Positions 53,709 to 61,139 of a stretch of DNA of 64,000 nt are shown one piece after another; within the stretch, counting starts at the first letter, position 1, and every line of letters begins with the position of its first letter. Position numbers and translations under genes: made by a program. The stretch covers positions 43,395-107,394 of IMG/VR virus record IMGVR_UViG_3300042865_000182, one strand, 5' to 3'. The DNA is from a virus. The notes under the pieces were generated by a model. It was not told the origin of the DNA, did no database searches, and saw only the letters and a list, made by a program, of their open reading frames with translations.

Positions 53709-54392
53709 TTAGTCTAGGCTGAAGTCAGAAGATGTTTTAGTAGGAGTTGTGAAATCATCATCATCTCCAAAGCTTTTTACTTCTTTTGTCTCTAATTTTT
53801 TCAAATGTTTGGATTCATCAAAAGTAATAACTTTTCCTTCCTCTACTCCACCATAAGCATACTTTTTATTTTCTCCTTTTGGCAACCACATATCATAGTT
53901 TGTATAACCTGTCTTACCTTCATATTCTCTACCAGCAATACAGAACTCAAGAAACTTATCTTTGATAGGTGCAGTAGCATTAAATGCCTCTACAAAATCT
54001 TCAATAGTATCATGCTTACCATCTTGTTCAGTAAACCACTCATTGATTCCTGCAGTTTTACATAAACCTTGTAGAAAAATCAAGATAGATCTATCTCTCT
54101 GAATCTTAATACCTGTTTTAGTTTCACCATCTGCATATGCATACTGGCTAGCTTTAACTTTACCAATTTGACCAGCATATCTACCTTTGCTTTCATCATC
54201 TTTATCAAGCATAAAGCCCTCAAAACCATCAATAGGTTGTGTTTCCACATGCAAAAGCAAGTGTTTTGCACCATCAATGAATTTAAAATCCTCCAGCTCC
54301 ACATAATTAATCTTTAACACATGATTTCCCGGAGAAATTGTTTTAGGTAGTCCATTACCACCAGTTCCTAAGTCAGTTGTACTTAATCCCAT
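53709..54392 (-). CDS. Probable single-stranded DNA-binding protein
   Basis: 227 residues. A Gly-rich start (LGTGGNGLPKTISPGNHVL) leads into strands (KINYVELEDF, KHLLLHVETQP, GFEGFMLD) suggestive of an OB fold, followed by a helix-containing middle and SILIFLQGLCKTAGINEW. The end is acidic and flexible (SFGDDDDFTTPTKTSSDFSLD, split here at position 207), as in SSB proteins and phage ssDNA-binding proteins. It is encoded directly downstream of the Sak4-type annealing ATPase gene and before the primase, the expected context. Not identified from a specific family motif, so other OB-fold or structural roles remain possible. Confidence 0.5.
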   Translation of the reverse strand: MGLSTTDLGTGGNGLPKTISPGNHVLKINYVELEDFKFIDGAKHLLLHVETQPIDGFEGFMLDKDDESKGRYAGQIGKVKASQYAYADGETKTGIKIQRDRSILIFLQGLCKTAGINEWFTEQDGKHDTIEDFVEAFNATAPIKDKFLEFCIAGREYEGKTGYTNYDMWLPKGENKKYAYGGVEEGKVITFDESKHLKKLETKEVKSFGDDDDFTTPTKTSSDFSLD

Positions 54393-54414
54393 TGTTTTTT
54401 ATTTTTATTTGTTA

Positions 54415-54576
54415 TTATACATAAATTTTATCCCAGTGAAACTCTAATTCACCCTTTTCATTCATCTCAGTTACTACTATCTCTTCATTACGGAGATGTT
54501 CTGGTCTTGCACCACAAGTAACTTCTTCATTAGTCTTAAAGCTCAGAATAGTTTTGTTACCCTTACGGTACATGTA
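54415..54576 (-). CDS. Sak4-type ATPase, second exon
   Basis: Codes for 53 residues beginning YMYRKGNKTILSFKTNEE and ending EFHWDKIYV. The upstream frame (exon 1) stops after NADAIG, and Sak4/AAA_24-type proteins continue past that point with a sequence like this (GARPEHLRNEEIVV, then a late HWDK), so the two belong to one gene split by the intron at 54577-55392. Joined product: 240 residues. An isolated 61-residue gene here would have to start at a TTG or internal ATG, and is less likely. The UACAUGUAC repeat leaves the exact 3' splice site open to a shift of 6 bases. Confidence 0.8.
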   Translation of the reverse strand, partial: YMYRKGNKTILSFKTNEEVTCGARPEHLRNEEIVVTEMNEKGELEFHWDKIYV

Positions 54577-55392
54577 CATTATCTTCAAATTAATTTGCAA
54601 AATTAACCCCGTTTATTAAACTGCTTAACATTTCTGCTAAGATGAGACTATATCTTCTTCCTTGTTAGGAAGGCTTCCTTTTCCACTACCATTAGCTTGC
54701 AGTGTACTCCCCTTTGGGATAGTCGTTGAACCTTTTATAAATAAGTTTTCATATACTTGCTTTATCCAAAGGACCCATTCATCATATGAATAGTTCTTTT
54801 TAGCAAAATTACATTTTTGACAGCAAGGAACACAATTATTTAGCATATAACCAATATTATTGTCCTTTCTATCTATACCATTATATACAAACTCAGATGT
54901 ATCTTTAAATTTTCTTTTATGTCCTTTAAATGTATTTGCTGGAACAGCATTACAATAATGACAGTTTTGAACTACAAGTTCTTTAAATTCATCTAAATTA
55001 ATATCAAAAGTATAATTTCTAAGTAAAGCTTGCTTTTGGTAATTCATGTAAACTTGATAAAACATTGCTGTAAAAAGAGGTTTAGAACTTCTTTCAACTA
55101 TTTGTTCAATATTATAACAACCACAAGATTTACTTGCCCCAGATTTAACTGAATAACCAGTAACTTTTTTAATATTTCCACAATCACATTGGCAAATATA
55201 TCTTTTTGTAGATTTTTCCCAATGAAGCACTGTCCATCTATTAATTTTTGTTCCTGGTTCTAAACTTAATTTACTCATATTTACTTATTTATAACTTGGC
55301 TGCTGATTGTCTTCACCTTTCAGTGGTCAGAGTTCCCAGCAATTAAAAAGCTTTTTCAATCTATATTACTATAGAAAGTGGCTACTAATTTA
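54577..55392 (-). ncRNA. Group I intron (IA-like) in the Sak4-type gene
   Basis: 816 bases. The 5' exon ends ...GGT and the intron starts TAAATTAG; the internal guide GCCA (55379-55382) pairs with UGGU, leaving the conserved U-G wobble at the splice site, and the adjacent GUA can pair with the 3' exon UAC (P10). GCTGGGAACTC (55330-55340) and ACAATCAGCAGCCAAG form the P4-P6 region. TTATAAATAAG (55284-55294) and CTTATTTATAA (54735-54745) pair perfectly over 11 bp as P6, with the HNH ORF start in the loop. GTTCAACGACTAT (54718-54730) with ATAGTC (54646-54651) gives P7, and CTTCCT/AGGAAG gives P8, closely matching known group IA introns. The last intron base is G. The ORF extends through P7. Confidence 0.88.
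54637..55278 (-). CDS. Intron-encoded HNH homing endonuclease
   Basis: 213 residues. N-terminal CQCDCG and SCGCYN form a Cys-rich DNA-binding module; the HNH/zinc region is CHYCNAVP (about 104-111), NGIDRKDNNIGY, then NCVPCCQKCNFAK. Such enzymes cut intronless alleles so that the intron is copied into them. Here the C-terminal 40 residues (after IKGSTTIPKG) are read from the intron core itself, including P7, so the reading frame and the ribozyme overlap, as occurs in some phage introns. The ORF starts in the P6 loop. Confidence 0.85.
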   Translation of the reverse strand: MSKLSLEPGTKINRWTVLHWEKSTKRYICQCDCGNIKKVTGYSVKSGASKSCGCYNIEQIVERSSKPLFTAMFYQVYMNYQKQALLRNYTFDINLDEFKELVVQNCHYCNAVPANTFKGHKRKFKDTSEFVYNGIDRKDNNIGYMLNNCVPCCQKCNFAKKNYSYDEWVLWIKQVYENLFIKGSTTIPKGSTLQANGSGKGSLPNKEEDIVSS

Positions 55393-55953
55393 ACCAATAG
55401 CATCAGCATTAGCACAAATCAAAGACTTTATTTTACCAGTTAAGTCTATGTTAGCAGACATAACCATCTCACCCTTATCATCAACTACCTTGTCTTTAAT
55501 ATGACCAGATAAAATAATGTGGGGAGCTAAGGTATCAATAAAATCTAAAACTTGGAAGAATGCTTGACGGATATATAAATAACCAGCACCATTTGGTAGT
55601 GTAGTTACATTGTCTCCATCATAGTTCTTTCCCATCGGTGTCTGACGGTAAAGTTTTATTGCAAGAGGTTGTATCATATCCTCTAATGCAGTTACAGTAT
55701 CTACAGTAACATACTTATAAGGATTATCAGCTGCCTTGATAGCTTTACCAGCATCAAGCAACTCTTGCAAAGTATTAACTTTAATCTTTAGAGCTTCAAC
55801 ATAATCAGAACCACTCTCCAAATCTAGGATTAAATTGTCATCAAGACCAGCATATGCTGTTGTCTTACCAGTCTTAGGCTTGGAATAAATAATCATTCTC
55901 TTTGGATTCTGTCTTTCAGCCTTTACTTTTTTAGTTGGGAGTACTATACTCAT
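55393..55953 (-). CDS. Sak4-type RecA-like ATPase, first exon
   Basis: 187 codons from MSIVLPTKKVKAERQ to NADAIG, ending at the intron. Walker A is SKPKTGKT (24-31); Walker B is YKYVTVDTVTALEDM, and later ILSGHIKDK fits the sensor region. This is the AAA_24/Sak4 family of phage recombination ATPases, which stimulate single-strand annealing together with SSB; the SSB-like gene lies just downstream. The 240-residue spliced protein has the normal family length, whereas the unspliced frame would be truncated before the final strands. ATGA overlap with the preceding gene. Confidence 0.85.
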
Positions 55954-56606
55954 AATTCACTTTTTGTTTGTTTAATCAGCTCATTTAACCAAGGTCTAGC
56001 ACTAACAGGCTTTATCAGCATGATAGCTGCAAGATCTCTAATAGTAATTTCTGACAATGGCGCATCTGCAATCTCTTCATTAAGAAGAATCTCTCCCTTA
56101 TTAGAAGGAAACTCCTCTTCAAAATCAGGAAATAATGACAAGCTTTTCTGTAACTTAGGTAAAGAATCTTCTTTCTTAGCTTCCTCCTTTCTCTTCTCAT
56201 AAAGAGCATAAGTTATCTCAGTACCATCTTTAAGAACTGCAACTAACTCAGATGTAGGAACAGTATAAAGTTTAAAAGGCTCACCTTTAAAGTTTGTACC
56301 TTCTTTTGTTTCATACTCCTCACCATAGAATGGATTAGCTTTGTACTTAAATAACTGTCTGTCCTCATTAAAAGGTGTTACATCTGTTACAGTACCTTTG
56401 TCATCAGTAACATTGTCATAGAATTCAATATAGATATCCTCACCTTTGCTGATCTCAGATTCAAATAACTGCACTTGTCTACCAAATTTACCTTTCTGGA
56501 AAAAGGCTGTTTTAATTATAAAAAACGGATCTGCAAGACCCAGCTTTTTAAAAGTCTCAATGTGTTCTACAAAGAACTCTTTTTCTCTTTCTTTTCTTAT
56601 ATTCAT
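55950..56606 (-). CDS. Hypothetical protein, 218 aa
   Basis: Starts MNIRKEREKEFFVEHIETFK. The first half is strand-rich with aromatics (PFFIIKTAFFQKGKFGRQ, VQLFES), the second half acidic and helical. It carries the sequence KSLSLFPDF, similar to but not matching the clamp-binding consensus (no Gln in the right place). It lies between the helicase and the Sak4-type gene, with an ATGA overlap with the latter, so it is probably a replication or recombination accessory. Not recognised. Confidence 0.6.
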   Translation of the reverse strand: MNIRKEREKEFFVEHIETFKKLGLADPFFIIKTAFFQKGKFGRQVQLFESEISKGEDIYIEFYDNVTDDKGTVTDVTPFNEDRQLFKYKANPFYGEEYETKEGTNFKGEPFKLYTVPTSELVAVLKDGTEITYALYEKRKEEAKKEDSLPKLQKSLSLFPDFEEEFPSNKGEILLNEEIADAPLSEITIRDLAAIMLIKPVSARPWLNELIKQTKSEL

Positions 56607-56615
56607 ACTTAAAAT

Positions 56616-57641
56616 TTACTGTGTTGATACTTTTTTAGTTGCACATGCTGGAGTAGGTATCTCTACTATTCTCATCTGCTCTCTGTCAAGTTTAAAGAAA
56701 CTTATCCTTGTGGTACCATTTCTTGATTTCAAAAAGTGAAAGACTAAAATATCCTCATCATTTATGATATATCTGTCTGGACCATACTGTCTTATTTTTC
56801 TCAGAGAGGGTTTGTTTATACCCAGCACAACATCTGCATGTTGCAATAATGCATCTGACCCATAAATATCTGAGTCTAATACATAATTACCATAATCACC
56901 ATCAAGGGCTCTCTTGGGATCATCTATATTTCTATTTAACTGGCTGAGGACTACAAAAGCTACTGGATACTTTTTCTTTAACATGGTGAGTGCTTCACCT
57001 AAAGCTCCTAACATTTCAAATTTATCTTTTTGTCCCTTACCATTTTTAAATAAAGCTGAGTGATCTATTGCAACAAGCATATTAGTGTACTCCCTTTTCT
57101 GATTACCATCTGCATCCACAGTTAACTTAGAATGCTTTTGCATTTGGTAATGTATAGTAGCACACATTTCATCTACAGTACAAGCATCATAGACTACATC
57201 TATTATATCCTTGTGAGCTGTATTATCATAATAGTCTTGACATTTTGCATAAAGAGCCTTATCAATCTTCTTACCCTTACTCATCAGGGTGTTGTAATCA
57301 GCACCTGTATTCAGACTAAATTTTCTTATACCACTGGTCTCATCAACCATTTCCATCTGAAACTTTAATATACGGAATCTTTGATCTCTGTTCATCTCAA
57401 TAATGTCACTGATCAGCTGTTCCATAAATAAAGTCTTTCCGGTACCAGGTCTAGCACCAACTACGGTGATAGTTCTCCATTCTAATCCATCACAAAAGGC
57501 ATCATTAAATTTGGGCCAGGCACTTCTTAAAGATTTTATATCTCCCCGGCTCCTAGCTGCCATCTTAGCTAATGCTTTATACAAAGCATCTCTTTCACTT
57601 ACAGGTTGTAGTGGCTGTGCACCATTAAATAATTCTGCCAT
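56616..57641 (-). CDS. Replicative helicase, DnaB-like (SF4)
   Basis: 341 residues. The RecA-type core is present: Walker A GARPGTGKT (62-70), Walker B MLVAIDHSAL (D193), the Q-motif-like VLSQLNRNID (about 231-240) and a final basic region with FLKSRNGTTRISFFK. It lacks the N-terminal primase-interacting domain of cellular DnaB (about 450-470 residues), so it is close to the bare ATPase domain. It should be the replication-fork helicase working with the TOPRIM primase and PolB. The small membrane protein gene upstream ends 4 bases before it. Confidence 0.8.
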   Translation of the reverse strand: MAELFNGAQPLQPVSERDALYKALAKMAARSRGDIKSLRSAWPKFNDAFCDGLEWRTITVVGARPGTGKTLFMEQLISDIIEMNRDQRFRILKFQMEMVDETSGIRKFSLNTGADYNTLMSKGKKIDKALYAKCQDYYDNTAHKDIIDVVYDACTVDEMCATIHYQMQKHSKLTVDADGNQKREYTNMLVAIDHSALFKNGKGQKDKFEMLGALGEALTMLKKKYPVAFVVLSQLNRNIDDPKRALDGDYGNYVLDSDIYGSDALLQHADVVLGINKPSLRKIRQYGPDRYIINDEDILVFHFLKSRNGTTRISFFKLDREQMRIVEIPTPACATKKVSTQ

Positions 57642-57645
57642 ATGT

Positions 57646-57822
57646 TTATGTATTAGTTAAATGTTTGTTCTTAGCATAGTTATAGAAACTATGTACAACT
57701 GCCATGATTACTTCAATTATCAAATACTGCCATATATTCACATCTACAATAAATGTATCTATAACAGTAAAGCAAAATAAAGACCCCACCACAGCAATCA
57801 TAGTCAGTTTTAGATTTGTCAT
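57646..57822 (-). CDS. Small membrane protein, 58 aa
   Basis: MTNLKLTMIAVVGSLFCF... Two hydrophobic stretches (about residues 4-25 and 32-48) predict one or two membrane segments. It overlaps the upstream gene by ATGA and lies 4 bases before the helicase gene, so it is clearly part of the replication unit. Function unknown; membrane proteins in phage early regions can act in exclusion or membrane anchoring of replication (not shown here). Confidence 0.6.
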   Translation of the reverse strand: MTNLKLTMIAVVGSLFCFTVIDTFIVDVNIWQYLIIEVIMAVVHSFYNYAKNKHLTNT

Positions 57823-58406
57823 ACTACTTTCTCACTAAAATATACTTGTTCTTCATCATCACCACTTCTAATTATCTCACAGTATGTTGCTAAATCAGAT
57901 TCAAAAGACTTATCTATGTTTTGCTTTCTTATGAAATACTGTGCAGTTCTCATAAACTCATATCTTCTTATGCTAAATTCATCTACATACTTTTCTGTGG
58001 CCTTAAATATCTCCTCCCAATCATAATCATAAGTCTCAAAGAACCATCTAAATGGTGCTTCAAGATTCTTAGCATTAACCCTGGCATATTTACCAGATGA
58101 GAGTTTCTTATTAGGAAATATTTCTACATATTTCTCTATATTTCTTACAAAGTCTTGCCCCATTAAATCTTGTGAAGTTTTCTTCTTGGTTCTCTTAAAG
58201 TAACCATTAATTTCTTCCATAAAGATAAGACTTTTACTTGTTAATTCCAAGTTTTCTGTTAGCCAATGATCCGTTTGCAGTCTCTTGCATTCTAATTCTT
58301 TGTTGACAGATTTATGGGGAACAATTTTCTCTCTTATACAATGTAAAACATAGTAAGTATTGGGTGTTAATCCTTCCTGAATTAACCTTGTAAATATATC
58401 TGTCAT
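57819..58406 (-). CDS. Conserved hypothetical protein, 195 aa
   Basis: Helix-rich and basic. MTDIFTRLIQEGLTPNTYYVLHCIRE at the start is split over residues 1-26 and looks like a winged-helix-type segment; the C-terminal block has ETYDYDWEEIFKATEKY, RTAQYFIRKQ, then DLATYCE. A winged-helix start and a helical end in a gene next to the helicase suggest a replication initiator or helicase loader, but that is inference only. It overlaps the small membrane protein gene by ATGA and starts one base after the glycosylase stop. Confidence 0.55.
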   Translation of the reverse strand: MTDIFTRLIQEGLTPNTYYVLHCIREKIVPHKSVNKELECKRLQTDHWLTENLELTSKSLIFMEEINGYFKRTKKKTSQDLMGQDFVRNIEKYVEIFPNKKLSSGKYARVNAKNLEAPFRWFFETYDYDWEEIFKATEKYVDEFSIRRYEFMRTAQYFIRKQNIDKSFESDLATYCEIIRSGDDEEQVYFSEKVV

Positions 58407-58407
58407 A

Positions 58408-59106
58408 TCACCATGTTATTATATTACCTGTTGTGTTAGTTACAATAGAAGAGATCTTATTAAATACATTATCTGAATCCCATTTAGATCCGTTGTAAGC
58501 TGCACTTGCCGGATGCTTTACCATAAACTTATACTCTGTACTTGTAGTAAGCTCAGACCATTCTTCAGCTTTCTTACCCATGTACACATAAATAAGTCCA
58601 GGGTTGTAGCTATTAAGCCAGTCTAGCAGATAAGCAGTAAACTTTCTCCATATATCATAGTGACTACCTATTTTATCTACTTCAACTGTAAGAGCTGTAT
58701 TAAGCATAAGTATACCCTGATTAGACCATCTACTAAGATCTACATCTTCACTCACTGTATGACCATTATAAACTGTCCTGTTTACTTCCTCAAGAATAAA
58801 TCTAATGCTAGGCTGTGCCTTACCTGTATTACTACAACTAAATGATATTCCATCGGCTACACCAAGTTGTGCGTAAGGATCTTGTCCGATAAATACAACT
58901 TGTAACTTATCATAAGGACATTCTTCAAATGCTCTGAATACTTGTTTAAGTGGTGGGGTAAATCTTTTACCTTCCTGACTTAGTGTGTATAACCTAGTAA
59001 TTATATCATCAAAGTCACTACTAAATATAAAAGATTTAAAAACTCTACCCCAACCACTTGGCTCAAGTTTGTTAAACATTTTTTGTTTAATTTCTTCTAG
59101 TTCCAT
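58408..59106 (-). CDS. ung: Uracil-DNA glycosylase (family 1)
   Basis: 232 residues, the usual length. The water-activating motif is GQDPYAQLGVADGISFS (catalytic D76; the family usually has GQDPYH), the uracil-pocket region includes GILMLNTALTVE, and the DNA-intercalating loop is KHPASAAY (H198), usually HPSPLS. It removes uracil from DNA, protecting AT-rich phage genomes from deaminated cytosine or from host dUTP misincorporation. First gene of the minus-strand helicase unit and divergent from the plus-strand gene at 59139 by 32 T-rich bases, where promoters for both may lie. Confidence 0.88.
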   Translation of the reverse strand: MELEEIKQKMFNKLEPSGWGRVFKSFIFSSDFDDIITRLYTLSQEGKRFTPPLKQVFRAFEECPYDKLQVVFIGQDPYAQLGVADGISFSCSNTGKAQPSIRFILEEVNRTVYNGHTVSEDVDLSRWSNQGILMLNTALTVEVDKIGSHYDIWRKFTAYLLDWLNSYNPGLIYVYMGKKAEEWSELTTSTEYKFMVKHPASAAYNGSKWDSDNVFNKISSIVTNTTGNIITW

Positions 59107-59138
59107 TTTTTTTCTATTTTTGTTTAAAATTAAAGATT

Positions 59139-59447
59139 ATGCCAGTAACAGTAAGAGAGATTAAGAATGATGCAATTATAGATATCAAAATCAATAAAAA
59201 CTTTTATTTAATGCTTAAAGCTACAATGATGTACATTTTCAAGCAAGAAGCTGATACAACAAAGTATGAAGCATTAATTAAAAAGATCATGTCTTCAGAA
59301 TCTGAAAATGAACCCCATACTGAACATGAAGCTGCATTTAAAACTATGATATTACTTTTAGCTGAAATTGAAAGACAAGCTTCTATAAATAATCTGTTTG
59401 ACACAAAAGAAATTCCACTTGAAGGTGAAGAAACTACCCAAGATTAA
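59139..59447 (+). CDS. Hypothetical plus-strand protein, 102 aa
   Basis: The only plus-strand gene in the right arm. MPVTVREIKNDAIIDIKINK... is a compact strand-helix start followed by charged helices, and ends LEGEETTQD. Its composition and codons resemble its neighbours, and I recall similar phage proteins (VREIKN, IDIKINKNFY) of unknown function. It is divergent from ung and overlaps the 3' end of the converging gene by 14 bases. No antisense gene in the same region looks as good. Confidence 0.6.
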   Translation: MPVTVREIKNDAIIDIKINKNFYLMLKATMMYIFKQEADTTKYEALIKKIMSSESENEPHTEHEAAFKTMILLLAEIERQASINNLFDTKEIPLEGEETTQD

Positions 59448-59787
59448 GGTTAAACTGTTCTCTTCCTATTTGTATACAAGCTTCAATAGCTAACATCAAA
59501 TCATCTTTACCACAATCTGCAAAGGATTTGCCCCCTAGACCAGATGCTTCTTTTACCGCATCTTTCATTTCATCAAAAGTATATCCGGATTCTTTTGCCA
59601 GTTCTCTAATACAAGCATGAACTTTTGCAAGTTGTGCTTTACTATGATCTGCATTTGCAAGATCTACATACATTTCTACTATCTGACCCTCTTCTAACTT
59701 GCTAATGAATATATCATAAGCCAATTTATCTTGAGGAGTAGCATAAGTTAATTTACCATCTTTCTTTACTAATTTTCCACTAAACAT
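59434..59787 (-). CDS. Hypothetical protein, NinB-like pattern, 117 aa
   Basis: MFSGKLVKKDGKLTYATPQDK... The ATG at 59787 is chosen over a TTG three codons earlier because it follows the previous stop by 2 bases. Residues 45-110 (QLAKVHACIRELAKESGYTF, DEMKDAVKEA, DDLMLAIEACIQIG) resemble the helical layout of phage NinB-type recombination proteins: an S-x-x-Q-x-x-x-x-H helix, then two more helices. It could help recombination next to the SSB and nuclease genes. The match is by pattern only. Confidence 0.45.
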   Translation of the reverse strand: MFSGKLVKKDGKLTYATPQDKLAYDIFISKLEEGQIVEMYVDLANADHSKAQLAKVHACIRELAKESGYTFDEMKDAVKEASGLGGKSFADCGKDDLMLAIEACIQIGREQFNLNLG

Positions 59788-59789
59788 GC

Positions 59790-60041
59790 TTAACAAGTTA
59801 TATTATTCATTATTTCCAAAAACTGATCATAATGATCCCTGGTATTAATGTTTATAGAAGGGAGCTCAAAACATCTCAATATCCAGTCATTATTTTTAGT
59901 ATCTACACTATCTGAACTGTGTAATACTAATCCACTACACATTTCTTTTTGGTAGTAGTAGTAATCATATCCATTTTGGCTTTCATCATCTGTAATCTCT
60001 ACTCTTTCAAAGCCAAGATCTACTAATTCTTTTTCTGTCAT
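59790..60041 (-). CDS. Hypothetical protein, 83 aa
   Basis: MTEKELVDLGFERVEITDDES... ends EIMNNITC. It has a small alpha/beta pattern with a run of Tyr (YDYYYYQ) and no known motif. Its stop is 2 bases before the next start. Confidence 0.6.
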   Translation of the reverse strand: MTEKELVDLGFERVEITDDESQNGYDYYYYQKEMCSGLVLHSSDSVDTKNNDWILRCFELPSININTRDHYDQFLEIMNNITC

Positions 60042-60045
60042 ATGC

Positions 60046-60129
60046 TTAATTTAATCCACGGCTGCAATTTATCATTGCATTTACTTTTTCTTTCTCCAGC
60101 CAAGCTAGAAATTTAAATAATCTTTTCAT
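60046..60129 (-). CDS. Possible tiny protein, 27 aa
   Basis: MKRLFKFLAWLEKEKVNAMI... then NCSRGLN. An amphipathic, basic peptide encoded 4 bases before the next gene's start. Too short for a confident call; the spacing is the only support. Bases 60130-60177 between this and the next small gene show nothing recognisable. Confidence 0.35.
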   Translation of the reverse strand: MKRLFKFLAWLEKEKVNAMINCSRGLN

Positions 60130-60177
60130 TACTCTAAGTTTTTATAAATAATACTAATGAGGATTGTATAAATACAA

Positions 60178-60273
60178 TTAGTCATTCCAGTTATTATGGT
60201 CTTCATCTCTCATTGAATAAATTATAAAACCAGCAATTGCTAGTACAATCAGACCTCCTATCCAAAGTTCCAT
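60178..60273 (-). CDS. Small single-pass membrane protein, 31 aa
   Basis: MELWIGGLIVLAIAGFIIYS is a near-complete transmembrane helix, followed by a short charged tail (MRDEDHNNWND). The ATG overlaps the preceding stop (TAATG), which supports real translation despite the length. Confidence 0.6.
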   Translation of the reverse strand: MELWIGGLIVLAIAGFIIYSMRDEDHNNWND

Positions 60274-60455
60274 TATTTCTTAGTTTTAGGTGAATACTTT
60301 TTCTCAAACTTCTCCCAGCCTTTTTTATCAAACTGAGTAATCATAAGATCCATCATGATCTCATCTGTATGCTCTGCACACATTCCTATGCCCTTGATGT
60401 CTAGATCAGGACTATATCTTTTGGTAGCTGGAGCTCCACATTTAATACATGTCAT
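60273..60455 (-). CDS. Small zinc-finger-like protein, 60 aa
   Basis: MTCIKCGAPATKRYSPDLD... A CxxC pair (C3, C6) followed by C26 and H29 (GMCAEHTDE) could form one zinc site, as in many small phage proteins that share the CGAPATKRYSPDLDIKG segment. The rest is charged helix. Function unknown; coupled to both neighbours. Confidence 0.6.
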   Translation of the reverse strand: MTCIKCGAPATKRYSPDLDIKGIGMCAEHTDEIMMDLMITQFDKKGWEKFEKKYSPKTKK

Positions 60456-60856
60456 AACTTATTATATAAAAATGTTTCAGGACTAATTATATCTGTAGTA
60501 TAATTAATATCCTTATACTTTTCATTGTCAAGGGTCCATAATCCCATTTCTTTTATTCTTTTATCTCTTAAAGTAATTATAGAATATGCAGTAAGATAAG
60601 CATTGTCATCATCTGAACTTAGGAACATTCCCAAGAGATTCTGTTTCTCATCTTCTGTAATATATCCTGTCTTTACTAATAAGTTTAACTCAGATAGAAA
60701 AATAAATGGTCTAAAACTCCCTTTCTTAGTACCATGTGTGTACATATACCATAAGTACCCCATGTTACTATCTTCTACTTTACATACCATATGATGTTCA
60801 TGGCATATATTTTCAATAAGACTTGTAATCTTTTGGTCTTTAAAATATCTTATCAT
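60452..60856 (-). CDS. Hypothetical protein with SxDxDN motif, 134 aa
   Basis: Basic/aromatic N terminus (MIRYFKDQKITSLIENICHE) and the motif GMFLSSDDDNAYLTAYSII at about residues 75-93, shared in pattern with the 446- and 139-residue proteins. Predicted mixed fold. ATGA overlaps at both ends. Function unknown. Confidence 0.6.
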   Translation of the reverse strand: MIRYFKDQKITSLIENICHEHHMVCKVEDSNMGYLWYMYTHGTKKGSFRPFIFLSELNLLVKTGYITEDEKQNLLGMFLSSDDDNAYLTAYSIITLRDKRIKEMGLWTLDNEKYKDINYTTDIISPETFLYNKL

Positions 60857-61134
60857 GATCTTATAAATTTAAATATTGCTTTTAGTTTATTGTGTTCATC
60901 TATCAACCATTCTGGAGTAAATGTTTCAGCATGTTCTATAATTTGAACTCTTGTGTTAAGAGCTACATCATGGGTAAAATTTACTATCCAAACATTACTA
61001 AAATAAAGTTTAAATTCAACACTTACATTCATTTTAATAGTAATATAGCTATATTGATGATGATTATTGATAGATCTATGAAATCCATACTTCACAAGCT
61101 CTTTGCCTATTAGTTCTGTATCTCTAAGTGTCAT
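60853..61134 (-). CDS. Hypothetical protein, 93 aa
   Basis: MTLRDTELIGKELVKYGFHR... The first half is a helix; the rest alternates strands (YSYITIKMNVSVEFKLYFS). It starts after a variant of the junction element found in the neighbouring array (AAATCAGAATAG then TATGTATG). ATGA overlap with the next gene. No motif recognised. Confidence 0.6.
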   Translation of the reverse strand: MTLRDTELIGKELVKYGFHRSINNHHQYSYITIKMNVSVEFKLYFSNVWIVNFTHDVALNTRVQIIEHAETFTPEWLIDEHNKLKAIFKFIRS

Positions 61135-61139
61135 ACATA

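Noticed and set aside
54415-54600. A separate 61-residue gene after the intron
   Set aside because: Its sequence continues the ATPase after the interrupted NADAIG, it would need a TTG or internal ATG, and group I intron elements separate the two parts.
54637-55392. Intein or free-standing HNH gene as explanation for the interruption
   Set aside because: Exon 1 is followed directly by an in-frame TAA and the RNA elements P1, P6, P7 and P8 are present, so a spliced intron fits better than an intein or simple insertion.
55950-56606. Second clamp-binding peptide in the 218-residue protein (KSLSLF)
   Set aside because: The required Gln at the first position is missing and the motif is internal, not terminal.
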